From an uncultured Oscillospiraceae bacterium (GTDB lineage Bacteria; Bacillota; Clostridia; Oscillospirales; Oscillospiraceae), in NCBI GenBank assembly GCA_944385445.1, contig CALWXF010000005.1, positions 47,245-111,244 on the forward strand: 64,000 nucleotides of DNA. Reading direction: 5' to 3'. Below, one piece after another: positions 8,380 to 16,412 of the stretch. The position numbers and the translations under genes were made by a program. A model generated the notes under the pieces. That model had not been told where the DNA came from. It saw only the letters and a program-made list of their open reading frames with translations, and ran no database searches. The first letter of the stretch is position 1. Each line of letters starts with the position of its first letter.

Positions 8380-8434
8380 AAATCGCAAGGAAATCGCAAG
8401 GTTTTGACCATGGGATTCTCCTTGCGATTTTTTT
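8380..8434 (+). terminator. Tandem 11-bp repeat with downstream inverted copy: terminator or attenuator
   Basis: AAATCGCAAGG occurs twice in tandem (8380-8390, 8391-8401). Its reverse complement CCTTGCGATTT follows at 8420-8430, running into TTTT. Either repeat copy could pair with the inverted copy and terminate transcription after the regulator gene. Tandem 11-bp direct repeats are also the usual operator spacing of OmpR-family proteins, so the element may have two roles. Confidence 0.7.
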
Positions 8435-8460
8435 ATACTTATGGAGAAAGAGAGGTGAAC

Positions 8461-8561
8461 GACATGGACTCTGACGATCATACGCGAAGGCTTGGCACGG
8501 CATGTGGGACCCGGAGTCCCATGTCTACACATGTCTGTCTTTGCCTTGATTCTATGCAAGG
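8461..8561 (+). promoter_or_regulatory. Structured leader of the second mgtA gene with mutually exclusive hairpins
   Basis: Hairpin A pairs 8502-8510 (ATGTGGGAC) with 8516-8524 (GTCCCATGT). Hairpin B pairs 8461-8471 (GACATGGACTC) with 8514-8525 (GAGTCCCATGTC, one bulged C). The two cannot coexist, and B buries the start codon of the leader reading frame. A short stem CCTTG/CAAGG (8544-8548/8557-8561) overlaps the Shine-Dalgarno of mgtA. This is hand pairing without energy calculation. Confidence 0.5.
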
Positions 8562-8634
8562 AGGTAAGACCAATGCACTTGAAAGAAAAAGCCATGGCGG
8601 TCCGTCCCACTGCCGAGAGAGACAACGCCCGTGA
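8464..8634 (+). CDS. Candidate mgtA leader peptide (56 aa), overlapping the mgtA start
   Basis: An ATG with AGAGG 8 bases upstream opens a 56-codon frame starting [11 protein letters not shown]. It runs through the whole leader and ends 62 bases inside the next gene in another frame. The acidic start followed by Arg-Arg recalls the layout of enterobacterial MgtL (Met-Glu-Pro-Asp...Arg-Arg-Arg), whose translation senses low Mg2+. There is no sequence homology, so this is an analogy. A ribosome on this frame would melt the hairpins that surround the mgtA ribosome site. It may be a translated regulator rather than a stable protein, and it could also be chance. Confidence 0.45.
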   Translation: MDSDDHTRRLGTACGTRSPMSTHVCLCLDSMQGGKTNALERKSHGGPSHCRERQRP

Positions 8635-11338
8635 ACAGCAAAATCGCCGCATTCAAGATGCGGCAACCACTTCCAGCAAACAAGTACTGATGAGCCTTCA
8701 GGCCGCCCTATGCGGACTGGACGAGGAGACGGTGATTCACCACCGCAACCAATACGGCAGCAACAAAGTGACCCATGAAAAGAAGAAATCCTTAGCCAAA
8801 CGGCTGGCTGGTGCTTTCATCAATCCCTTCACCGCCATTTTGTTCTGCCTGGCCCTGGTGTCCACCCTGACCGATATGATTTTCCCCTATTTCTCCCTGT
8901 TGGGCAGCACACCAGAGGATTTCGACTGCCTGACTGTGGTGATTATCCTCACCATGGTCCTGATTTCCGGCACCCTTCGGTTTGTCCAGGAGTCCAGAAG
9001 CGGCAACGCAGCCGAGAAGCTTCTGGCCATGATCACCACCACCTGTACCGTCACCCGCAGTGGACAGGAAAAGGTGGAGATTCCCATGGATGATCTTGTG
9101 GTGGGGGACATCGTGCATCTGTCCGCCGGCGATATGATTCCCGCAGATGTACGCATTCTGGAGGCCAAGGACCTGTTTGTCAGTCAGGCCAGCCTCACTG
9201 GTGAAAGTGAACCGGTAGAAAAGACCCCTCATGTGTGTGACGCTGTAGAGAGCACCACGGATTATACCAACATCGCCTTCATGGGCAGCAATGTAGTCTC
9301 CGGCAGCGCCACCGCTGTGGCCGTCTGTGTGGGTGACCACACCCTGTTTGGCTCCATGGCCTCTGCCGTGGCAGGCGAGGCGGTAGAGACCAGCTTCACC
9401 AAGGGAGTAAACGCCGTCTCCTGGGTACTCATCCGCTTCATGCTCATTATGGTACCCCTGGTGTTCTTCATCAACGGTATCACCAAGGGAGACTGGCTGG
9501 ACGCCTTTTTGTTCGGCATCTCCATCGCCGTGGGTCTGACCCCGGAAATGCTGCCCATGATCGTCACCACCTGCCTGGCCAAGGGGGCGGTGTCCATGAG
9601 CAAGAAGCAGACCATTGTAAAAAATCTTAACTCCATCCAAAACTTCGGGGCCATGGATATTCTGTGCACCGATAAGACCGGGACCTTGACCCAAGATCAG
9701 GTAGTGCTGGAATATCATCTGAACATCAACGGCAAGGATGATACTAGAGTTTTACGCCACGCCTATCTCAACAGCTACTTCCAGACAGGCTACAAGAACT
9801 TGATGGACCTGGCCATCACCCACAAGACCGAGGAGGCCGAGGCAGAGGACCCCCGGCTGGTGGACTTGTCGGAACACTATGTGAAGGTGGACGAGATTCC
9901 CTTTGATTTCACACGCCGTCGATTGACCACGGTGGTCCAGGACCAGACAGGGAAGACTCAAATGGTGACCAAGGGCGCCGTGGAAGAGATGCTCTCCATC
10001 TGCACCTTTGCAGAGTGTGACAGTGGTGTACAGCCGCTGACCGATGAGGTGCGTCGCCATATTCTCCAGACGGTAGACAGCCTCAACGACAAGGGCTTTC
10101 GTGTGCTGGCCATTGCTCAAAAGAGCAATCCCTCTCCTGTAGGTGCGTTCGGCGTAAAAGACGAGTGCGACATGGTTTTGATGGGTTACTTGGCCTTTTT
10201 AGACCCGCCCAAGGAATCCACCGCAGACGCCATCAAAGCGCTAAAAGACCATGGGGTCACTACCAAAATTCTCACCGGGGACAACGATAAAGTGACCCGC
10301 ACCATCTGCAAACAGGTGGGCATCAAAGTGCGCAATATGCTCCTAGGCTCTGATTTGGAGAAGATGAGCGATGCCGAACTGGCCAGAGCCGCAGAATCCA
10401 CCGATGTATTCGCCAAACTCACCCCCGAGCAGAAGGCCCGTGTGGTCTCCATTCTCCGGGAAAACGGTCACACCGTGGGCTTTATGGGGGATGGTATCAA
10501 CGACGCAGCTGCCATGAAGTCTGCCGACATCGGTATCTCTGTGGACACCGCCGTGGATGTGGCAAAAGAATCTGCTGACATCATTCTGCTGGATAAAGAT
10601 CTGATGGTCTTGGAGCAGGGCATCATCGAGGGGCGCAAAACCTACGCCAATATGATCAAGTACATCAAAATGACCGCCTCTTCCAACTTCGGAAACATGT
10701 TCTCGGTGCTGGCAGCTTCTGCGCTGCTGCCATTCCTGCCCATGATGAGCGTGCACCTGATCTTTTTGAATCTGATCTACGACCTGTCCTGCACCGCCAT
10801 TCCCTGGGACAACGTAGACGAGGAGTTTATCGCCAAGCCCCGGAAATGGGATGCCTCCAGTGTGGGTAACTTCATGCTCTGGATTGGCCCCACCAGCTCC
10901 ATCTTCGACTTTACCACCTATCTGTTTATGTACTTTGTCTTCTGTCCCATGTTTATTTCGGGTGGCGTGTTGTTCAATGATCTGCCTGCCCATTTCAGCG
11001 GGGCAGAGCTGGCCTTGATGCAGGCCAAGTATATCGGGCTGTTCCAGGCTGGTTGGTTTGTAGAATCCATGTGGAGCCAGACCTTGGTCATTCACATGAT
11101 TCGCACTCCCAAGTTGCCCTTTATTCAGAGCCGTGCTTCCGCTCCCTTAACGCTGCTGACCCTGACGGGTATCACCGTGCTCACCGTCATTCCCTTTACG
11201 CCTCTGGGAGCCGCTCTGGGATTCGTGGCGCTACCTGCCGCCTACTTCGCCTATCTGATTCCGTGCATTCTCCTCTATATGATTCTGGCCACCAGTCTCA
11301 AGAAGGCCTATGTGCGGCACTACGGTGAATTACTATAA
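8573..11338 (+). CDS. mgtA: Magnesium-translocating P-type ATPase
   Basis: A 921-aa P3-type ATPase that should import Mg2+ across the cytoplasmic membrane. It has TGES in the actuator domain, DKTGTLTQD as phosphorylation site, [10 protein letters not shown] in TM4 and [10 protein letters not shown] at the hinge. The TM6 block is [17 protein letters not shown], the standard MgtA layout. A hydrophilic N-terminal tail of about 50 residues with several Arg and Gln precedes the cation ATPase N-domain. GGAGG lies 8 bases before the chosen ATG. It is clearly paralogous to the ATPase gene 3.4 kb upstream but closer to consensus. Its leader carries alternative hairpins and a small reading frame. Confidence 0.93.
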   Translation: MHLKEKAMAVRPTAERDNAREQQNRRIQDAATTSSKQVLMSLQAALCGLDEETVIHHRNQYGSNKVTHEKKKSLAKRLAGAFINPFTAILFCLALVSTLTDMIFPYFSLLGSTPEDFDCLTVVIILTMVLISGTLRFVQESRSGNAAEKLLAMITTTCTVTRSGQEKVEIPMDDLVVGDIVHLSAGDMIPADVRILEAKDLFVSQASLTGESEPVEKTPHVCDAVESTTDYTNIAFMGSNVVSGSATAVAVCVGDHTLFGSMASAVAGEAVETSFTKGVNAVSWVLIRFMLIMVPLVFFINGITKGDWLDAFLFGISIAVGLTPEMLPMIVTTCLAKGAVSMSKKQTIVKNLNSIQNFGAMDILCTDKTGTLTQDQVVLEYHLNINGKDDTRVLRHAYLNSYFQTGYKNLMDLAITHKTEEAEAEDPRLVDLSEHYVKVDEIPFDFTRRRLTTVVQDQTGKTQMVTKGAVEEMLSICTFAECDSGVQPLTDEVRRHILQTVDSLNDKGFRVLAIAQKSNPSPVGAFGVKDECDMVLMGYLAFLDPPKESTADAIKALKDHGVTTKILTGDNDKVTRTICKQVGIKVRNMLLGSDLEKMSDAELARAAESTDVFAKLTPEQKARVVSILRENGHTVGFMGDGINDAAAMKSADIGISVDTAVDVAKESADIILLDKDLMVLEQGIIEGRKTYANMIKYIKMTASSNFGNMFSVLAASALLPFLPMMSVHLIFLNLIYDLSCTAIPWDNVDEEFIAKPRKWDASSVGNFMLWIGPTSSIFDFTTYLFMYFVFCPMFISGGVLFNDLPAHFSGAELALMQAKYIGLFQAGWFVESMWSQTLVIHMIRTPKLPFIQSRASAPLTLLTLTGITVLTVIPFTPLGAALGFVALPAAYFAYLIPCILLYMILATSLKKAYVRHYGELL

Positions 11339-11353
11339 GAACGGAGGGATATC

Positions 11354-11503
11354 ATGATGAACTGGGCAAACCTGTGGATGGACGTATTTGGAACCACTTC
11401 TCTTTGGGGCATTGACATGGGATTCTGGGTCGCCATTGGTGTGGTGTTTCTCATTGTCATCTTGATGAATGTGGTGTTCTGGTCCATGAAACCCCAAAAA
11501 TAA
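11354..11503 (+). CDS. Small membrane protein of the Mg2+ cassette (49 aa)
   Basis: GGAGG stands 6 bases before ATG-ATG, and the frame ends ten bases before a strong terminator. The first half contains WANLWMDVFG and WGIDMGFW. A single hydrophobic helix from about residue 23 to 43 (FWVAIGVVFLIVILMNVVFW) is followed by a short basic tail MKPQK. It follows mgtA by 15 bases and is surely co-transcribed. MgtR and MgtS are small membrane regulators of Mg2+ transporters in enterobacteria. This protein is not recognisably homologous to either, but its position suggests a similar role as a subunit, stabiliser or turnover factor. Confidence 0.8.
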   Translation: MMNWANLWMDVFGTTSLWGIDMGFWVAIGVVFLIVILMNVVFWSMKPQK

Positions 11504-11513
11504 TACAATCTAT

Positions 11514-11553
11514 AAACCCCTCTGATGTGGTCAATGCCACATCAGAGGGGTTT
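11514..11553. terminator. Bidirectional terminator between mgtA unit and oxidoreductase
   Basis: A perfect 17-bp inverted repeat, AAACCCCTCTGATGTGG and its complement, around a six-base loop. T-runs lie on both sides. It serves the plus-strand Mg2+ cassette and the minus-strand oxidoreductase. Confidence 0.9.
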
Positions 11554-11559
11554 ATCATT

Positions 11560-12543
11560 TTATCCAAAGGGATAGTGCACACCCATCTGATGGCGCATCT
11601 CGTCCATCAGCTCCATCATATGAATGGTATCCTGATGAGGCATAGAGGGACACTCCAGTACCCCAGCCTCAATACAGCGGGCTGCCTCCACCACCTCATA
11701 CTCATAGCCTGTGAGTTGGGCAGGGCAGGGGTGATGCTCTATTTGCTGGTACTTGGCATCATAGACGGTGATGGACTGGGGGTTGTTGATATTCTCCACC
11801 ACAACAAAGCCTCGGGTGCCGTAGATGACCCCCATCCGGTCGGAGACACAGTTGGCCCCGGCGTTCAAAACCGCCATCTTTCCGTCCTTCCACGTCAGGG
11901 TCATGCTGTCCTGGAGGTCCACTCCTTTGTCCGAGAGTACGCCCACAGCATGGACCTGGTCTGGAGCGCCAAACACCATCTCGGCAAAGTTCAGGGGATA
12001 GATTCCCACGTCCAGCAGGGCACCGCCGGCCAAGGCAGGCTCCACAATCCGCTCCTTCCCCATAATCTCATAGCCCAGGTTGGCGGTGAGCATTCGGGGC
12101 TCCCCAATGACACCGGAGTTTACCACCTGGGCGATGGTCTCCCGCATGGGCTGGTATCTGGTCCAGATGGCCTCGGTGAGCAACAGGCCCTTGTCTTTGG
12201 CCCGCTGGAGCATCTCTCGTGCCTGCCGGGCATTGGCGGCAAAGGCCTTCTCGCACAAGACATGCTTTCCATGATCCAGGCACATCATGACATGCTGATG
12301 GTGGTGGGAGTGAGGGGTGGCCACATACACCAGTTGGACCCGCTGGTCCTGGAGCATCTCCTCATAACTGCCGTAGGCCTGTTCTATGCCATGGGTCTTG
12401 GCAAACTGCTGGGCCCGTTCCAAATCCCGAGCTGCCACAGCATACAGAGAGACGGCATGGTTTCCCGCTTGGTTCATGCGGTTGATGGTCTCCGCCATGG
12501 TTGCGGCAATTCGGCCAGCTCCCAGGATAGCCATATGAAGCAT
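11560..12543 (-). CDS. Gfo/Idh/MocA family oxidoreductase
   Basis: A 327-aa NAD(P)-dependent oxidoreductase. The N-terminal Rossmann motif is AILGAGRIAATMAE. The conserved CEKAFA block (EKP-like, with Ala for Pro) lies near residue 95. The C-terminal alpha/beta substrate domain contains GGALLDVGIYPLNFAEMVFG, matching the family's 'GG..D.G.y' signature. These enzymes act on sugars, inositols or dihydrodiols, and the substrate here cannot be told. The second ATG is taken as the start because AAAGGAG lies 9 bases before it and touches the first one. It stands alone between two terminators. Confidence 0.9.
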   Translation of the reverse strand: MLHMAILGAGRIAATMAETINRMNQAGNHAVSLYAVAARDLERAQQFAKTHGIEQAYGSYEEMLQDQRVQLVYVATPHSHHHQHVMMCLDHGKHVLCEKAFAANARQAREMLQRAKDKGLLLTEAIWTRYQPMRETIAQVVNSGVIGEPRMLTANLGYEIMGKERIVEPALAGGALLDVGIYPLNFAEMVFGAPDQVHAVGVLSDKGVDLQDSMTLTWKDGKMAVLNAGANCVSDRMGVIYGTRGFVVVENINNPQSITVYDAKYQQIEHHPCPAQLTGYEYEVVEAARCIEAGVLECPSMPHQDTIHMMELMDEMRHQMGVHYPFG

Positions 12544-12566
12544 CGTTTTCATCTCCTTTGGAATAT

Positions 12567-12607
12567 AAAAAATGATGAGGAATTACATCACTGTAATTCC
12601 TCATCAT
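12567..12607 (-). terminator. Terminator of the fba-pfp unit
   Basis: A perfect 16-bp stem (ATGATGAGGAATTACA and complement) with a four-base loop, then TTTTTT on the minus strand, about 33 bases after the phosphofructokinase stop. Confidence 0.92.
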
Positions 12608-12640
12608 CATAGCACAAAGCAGGGAAGAGGTCTACTCTTC

Positions 12641-13879
12641 TTACTTGCTGGCCAGAACCTTCTTCAGACGGGCGAAGCGGGGCAGACCGTGCTCGGTGGC
12701 GCGGGTATTCTCACCCTGGATCAGGGGCAGGGCATAGTCAATGAAGCCCTGGTTGATGCCGTTGCCAGCCTCGTTGATCCACTCCAGGGGCACCTTCTTC
12801 TCGAAGTTGGCCACCTCAGAGAGGTTGAACAGCTTGGTCTTGCACTCATAGCCGTTCTCACGGGAGCACTCGAAGCCCACCATCTTGTCGGTCTCGCCGG
12901 ACACAGCAGCCTCCACGGCGGTCTTACCAGCCAGGAAGGACTCCTGAATGTCGGTCTGAGAAGCCAGGTGAGCGCCGCAGCGCTGCAGCAGGGACAGCTC
13001 GATGCCACGGACCTTGGCGCCGGTGCGCTCCTTGACGATGTTGGCCAGCATAGCAGCCAGACCGCCCAGCTGAGCGTGACCGAAACCGTCGGTGGCGGAG
13101 GTCTTAGCCTCGGAGACGAAGGAGCCGTCAGCATAGTGGATGCCCTCGGAGACAGCCACGATGCAGTTGCCGTTCTTCTCGTAGATGGAGGTGACGTCGG
13201 CCAGGAACTTGTCCATGTCGAAGTCCACCTCGGGAACGTAGATCAGGTCGGGAGCGCAGCCCACGACGCCAGCCAGAGCGGCAGCGGCAGTCAGCCAGCC
13301 AGCGTGACGGCCCATGATCTCGATGATGGTGACCATGCCGGTGTCGTACACACGGGCATCCTTGTACACCTCAGCGCAGGAAGTAGCAATGTACTTGGCA
13401 GCGGAGGCGAAGCCGGGGCAGTGGTCGGTACCGAATAGGTCGTTGTCGATGGTCTTGGGCACGCCCATGACGCGGCACTCATAGCCGGACTTGGCCATGA
13501 AGCGGCTGACCTTGGAGCAGGTGTCCATGGAGTCGTTACCGCCGTTGTAGAAGAAGTAACGCACGTCGTACTTCTTGAAGATCTCCAGAATCCGCTTGTA
13601 GTCGGTGTCGTCTACATCGGGATCGGCGATCTTGTAGCGGCAGGAACCCAGCTCGGAAGAGGGAGTGTTCAGCAGCAGCTCCAGCTCGTGAGCGTCCTCC
13701 TGGCTCATGTCATACAGACGATCGTTGAGAACGCCCTTGATGCCGTGAGCAGCGCCGTACACGGCGGTGATGTTGGGGTTATCCAGAGCGGTGCGAATGA
13801 CACCGTATGCGCTGGCATTGATCACGGAGGTAGGACCGCCGGACTGACCAATGATACATGCGCCTTTCAGTTGAGACAT
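12641..13879 (-). CDS. pfp: Diphosphate-dependent 6-phosphofructokinase
   Basis: Phosphorylates fructose 6-phosphate in glycolysis and, if PPi-dependent, works reversibly. The 412-aa protein has PKTIDND near residue 145, where the Lys replaces the Gly of ATP-PFKs. YNGGNDSMD near residue 110 has Asp at the position that blocks ATP. Both residues mark pyrophosphate use, although canonical PPi enzymes read GGDDS rather than GGNDS. MGRHAGWLTAAAALA is the substrate-binding MGR motif. GGAGG precedes the ATG by 8 bases. It is 43 bases downstream of the fructose-bisphosphate aldolase gene, so consecutive glycolytic steps share an operon. Confidence 0.92.
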   Translation of the reverse strand: MSQLKGACIIGQSGGPTSVINASAYGVIRTALDNPNITAVYGAAHGIKGVLNDRLYDMSQEDAHELELLLNTPSSELGSCRYKIADPDVDDTDYKRILEIFKKYDVRYFFYNGGNDSMDTCSKVSRFMAKSGYECRVMGVPKTIDNDLFGTDHCPGFASAAKYIATSCAEVYKDARVYDTGMVTIIEIMGRHAGWLTAAAALAGVVGCAPDLIYVPEVDFDMDKFLADVTSIYEKNGNCIVAVSEGIHYADGSFVSEAKTSATDGFGHAQLGGLAAMLANIVKERTGAKVRGIELSLLQRCGAHLASQTDIQESFLAGKTAVEAAVSGETDKMVGFECSRENGYECKTKLFNLSEVANFEKKVPLEWINEAGNGINQGFIDYALPLIQGENTRATEHGLPRFARLKKVLASK

Positions 13880-13922
13880 GTTTGAATCCTCCTAATGTTG
13901 TGATGCGTTTGAAACGCGCTGA

Positions 13923-14888
13923 TTAGGCCTTGCCGTCGCAGCCCAGGACGTTGATCAGCTTGTGCTTGACCAGCTCCTTGATGTTGGCGCGGGCGGGCTT
14001 CAGGTACTCGCGGGGGTCAAACTTGTCGGGGTGCTCAGCGAAGAACTTACGGATGGTGCCGGTCATGGCCAGACGCAGGTCAGAGTCAATGTTGATCTTA
14101 CACACAGCGCCGCGGGCGGCCTGACGCAGCTGCTCCTCGGGGATACCAACGGCATCGGGCATCTTGCCGCCGTTCTCGTTGATCATCTTCACATACTCCT
14201 GGGGCACGGAAGAAGAGCCGTGGAGAACGATGGGGAAGCCGGGCAGACGACGGACGACCTCGTCCAGGATGTCGAAGCGCAGGGGAGGGGGAACCAGCTC
14301 GCCCTTCTCGTTGCGGGTGCACTGAGCAGCAGTGAACTTGTAAGCGCCGTGGCTGGTGCCGATGGCGATGGCCAGAGAGTCGCAGCCGGTCTTGGAGACG
14401 AACTCCTCAACTTCCTCGGGACGGGTGTAGTGAGAGTCCTCGGCGGAAACCTGGACCTCATCCTCCACGCCAGCCAGAGCGCCCAGCTCGGCCTCGACCA
14501 CAACACCGTGATCATGAGCATATTCCACAACACGCTTGGTCAGCTCAATGTTCTCAGCGAAGGGCTTGGAAGAGGCGTCGATCATGACGGAGGTGAAGCC
14601 GCCGTCGATGCAGCTCTTGCAGGTCTCGAAGCTGTCGCCGTGATCCAGGTGCAGAGCGATGGGCAGGCCAGTCTCGATGATGGCAGCCTCAACCAGCTTC
14701 ACCAGGTAGGTGTGGTTGGCGTAAGCACGAGCGCCCTTGGAAACCTGAAGAATCAGGGGAGCGTTAACCTCCTTGGCAGCCTCGGTGATGCCCTGAACGA
14801 TCTCCATGTTGTTGACGTTGAAAGCACCAATTGCATACCCACCATCGTATGCCTTTTTGAACATCTCGGTAGTAGTGACCAGTGGCAT
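13923..14888 (-). CDS. fba: Fructose-bisphosphate aldolase, class II
   Basis: A zinc-dependent aldolase splitting fructose 1,6-bisphosphate, 321 aa. ALHLDHGDSFE near residue 80 carries the catalytic Asp and a zinc His. GTSHGAYKF near 178 and VLHGSSSVP near 208 supply the other zinc histidines and the phosphate loop. The NID.D motif (CKINIDSDLR) near 250 is also present. The ATG giving MPLVTTTEMF has GGAG 9 bases upstream; an in-frame TTG three codons earlier is not needed. It is first in the fba-pfp operon, under its own sigma-A promoter. Confidence 0.96.
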   Translation of the reverse strand: MPLVTTTEMFKKAYDGGYAIGAFNVNNMEIVQGITEAAKEVNAPLILQVSKGARAYANHTYLVKLVEAAIIETGLPIALHLDHGDSFETCKSCIDGGFTSVMIDASSKPFAENIELTKRVVEYAHDHGVVVEAELGALAGVEDEVQVSAEDSHYTRPEEVEEFVSKTGCDSLAIAIGTSHGAYKFTAAQCTRNEKGELVPPPLRFDILDEVVRRLPGFPIVLHGSSSVPQEYVKMINENGGKMPDAVGIPEEQLRQAARGAVCKINIDSDLRLAMTGTIRKFFAEHPDKFDPREYLKPARANIKELVKHKLINVLGCDGKA

Positions 14889-14932
14889 TTGAATCAACTC
14901 CTTAGTAGAATTAATTGGTCTTGCACTTCATC

Positions 14933-14961
14933 ATTTTAACAGCGTTCGCCCCAAATTGCAA
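14933..14961 (-). promoter_or_regulatory. Sigma-A promoter of fba-pfp
   Basis: TTGCAA, 17-base spacer and TAAAAT on the minus strand, about 45 bases upstream of the fba ATG. Confidence 0.75.
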
Positions 14962-15046
14962 GGTATCCATCCATCTTTTTTAAGACAAATTATCTACACC
15001 GCCCAAATTGCCTTTGTGCGAAGTGCCAAAGCAGCAGGAGAGAGGC

Positions 15047-16051
15047 TCACTTTTTCTTGCACCGTTCTCCCAAAGGGTTGAGTTGAGCGGCCTGACGCAT
15101 AGCCTCGCTGTCCACATGGGTGTAAATCTGCGTGGTGTTCAAATGCTCATGGCCAAGGATTTCCTGCAATGTGCGTACATCCACGCCATTTTTCAGCATC
15201 AGGGTGGCAGCTGTGTGCCGCAGCTTGTGGGCAGAGTACTTGTCCCGGTCCAGTCCAGCCTCTGCCAACCGCTTTTTAATCATATAATGGACCCCAGCCT
15301 TGGTAACACGGGTGCGTTTTCTTGTGATGAACAGTGCATAGGGGTCCACAGCCGCCGTCTGGGCCCGAACTGCCAGCCAGTCGTCCAGCGCACTGCGGCA
15401 AGCAGTATTGAGAAAGACAAAGCGCTCTTTGTTACCTTTGCCTAACACCCGCATGCGGTCGTCCCGGACATCGCTGAGGTTCAGGCCAACCAGCTCAGAA
15501 ATTCGCAGTCCACAGTTTAAAAATAAGGTAATAATACAGAAATCCCGCTCAGAATTGGCTCCGTCAATGCTGTCCAGAAGCTGAATGCACTCATCCAGAG
15601 TTAAGAATCGTGGCAAAGTCTGGCGCTGCCTGGGCGCATCCAGCTCCTGAATGGGGTTTTCTGTGAGTACCTTGGCCTTGTTCACCAGATATTTATAAAA
15701 GGACCGGATAGACGCAACTTTTCGGGCTCTGGAAGATGCCTCAAGGCCGCATCCGGCCTGGGGCGAATTGTGATTCTTGGCACGGCTGCGGCTGAGAAAG
15801 CTGAGATATGCGTACACGTCGGCCAACGTCACAGAGCGCACCAGTGAGACATCTACATCGTCAATGGAGATTTGGTCCAGCGGTGTCGATCTGGGTACCA
15901 AGCCTTTTTCAATCTTCATGTATCTGAGAAAGTTACGCAGATCCAGGAAATATTCATCTACCGTTTTGGACGAGTGTCCCTGAATGGTCTCGTGATACGC
16001 AAGGAAATCTCGCAGCACCGGCGGCGCTTGAGTTTGATAGTCAATTTTCAT
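15047..16051 (-). CDS. Xer-type tyrosine recombinase
   Basis: A 334-aa site-specific recombinase with the SAM-like N-terminal core-binding domain (residues ~10-130) and a C-terminal catalytic domain. Catalytic residues are visible as the Arg of CGLRISELVGL, HKLRHTAATLM (His-x-x-Arg), the GHEHLNTT His and the nucleophile Tyr in TQIYTHV. This matches XerC/XerD, which resolve chromosome dimers at dif. No phage or island genes surround it, favouring a housekeeping role. Which Xer it is cannot be decided. The ribosome site is weak (GGGGA). A perfect palindrome lies upstream. Confidence 0.88.
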   Translation of the reverse strand: MKIDYQTQAPPVLRDFLAYHETIQGHSSKTVDEYFLDLRNFLRYMKIEKGLVPRSTPLDQISIDDVDVSLVRSVTLADVYAYLSFLSRSRAKNHNSPQAGCGLEASSRARKVASIRSFYKYLVNKAKVLTENPIQELDAPRQRQTLPRFLTLDECIQLLDSIDGANSERDFCIITLFLNCGLRISELVGLNLSDVRDDRMRVLGKGNKERFVFLNTACRSALDDWLAVRAQTAAVDPYALFITRKRTRVTKAGVHYMIKKRLAEAGLDRDKYSAHKLRHTAATLMLKNGVDVRTLQEILGHEHLNTTQIYTHVDSEAMRQAAQLNPLGERCKKK

Positions 16052-16134
16052 GTTTCATCCCCATATTTGCATACATAAAGCCAGGCTAACCGGATCATAC
16101 TATGGATATCAAATTTCCGGGAGCCCCCTCCCCT

Positions 16135-16166
16135 CAACTCAACAAAATTTTAATTTTGTTGAGTTG
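16135..16166. repeat. Perfect 15-bp inverted repeat in a divergent promoter region
   Basis: CAACTCAACAAAATT, two T bases, then AATTTTGTTGAGTTG. No T-run follows in either direction, so it is a poor terminator and a better operator candidate. It lies between the divergent recombinase gene and the 64-aa Cys-rich gene, about 50-85 bases from each start. Confidence 0.75.
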
Positions 16167-16217
16167 CTAGTGTGTTCAAACAGGAGTTCCCGACACACCA
16201 GAATTGGAGGTCTAGTT

Positions 16218-16412
16218 ATGAGTCTCATTCCATGTACCCTCTCCTGTCGGCATCAGACCGATGGCCGGTGCACCCTGTACACAACGGGTGCACAACCCAT
16301 GCGCAACGCCGCTCAGGACGGCACCGACCACCCTTGTCTGAATTATGAGCCCAAAGACTCACACAAGCACCGCAATCGCTTGCCGGATGTTGTGCACCTC
16401 AATGAGCTGTAA
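16218..16412 (+). CDS. Small Cys-rich protein (64 aa)
   Basis: GGAGG lies 7 bases before the ATG. The sequence starts MSLIPCTLSCRHQTDGRCTL and later has HPCLNYEP. This C-x3-C-x7-C plus a distal C pattern, with 'DG.CTL', resembles a family of tiny Clostridia proteins that look like metal-binding knuckles; the resemblance is from memory and the function is unknown. The last ~18 codons run into the 3' end of radA on the other strand, overlapping by 54 bases. The real conserved part may therefore end near CLNYEP, with the tail an extension. Confidence 0.6.
   Translation: MSLIPCTLSCRHQTDGRCTLYTTGAQPMRNAAQDGTDHPCLNYEPKDSHKHRNRLPDVVHLNEL

Noticed and set aside
8364-8573. M-box (ykoK) magnesium riboswitch before the second mgtA
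   Set aside because: I could not find the conserved M-box core; the leader instead shows simple alternative hairpins and a small reading frame.
16052-16217. dif site for the Xer recombinase
   Set aside because: The palindrome here lacks the 11-6-11 dif layout and sequence.
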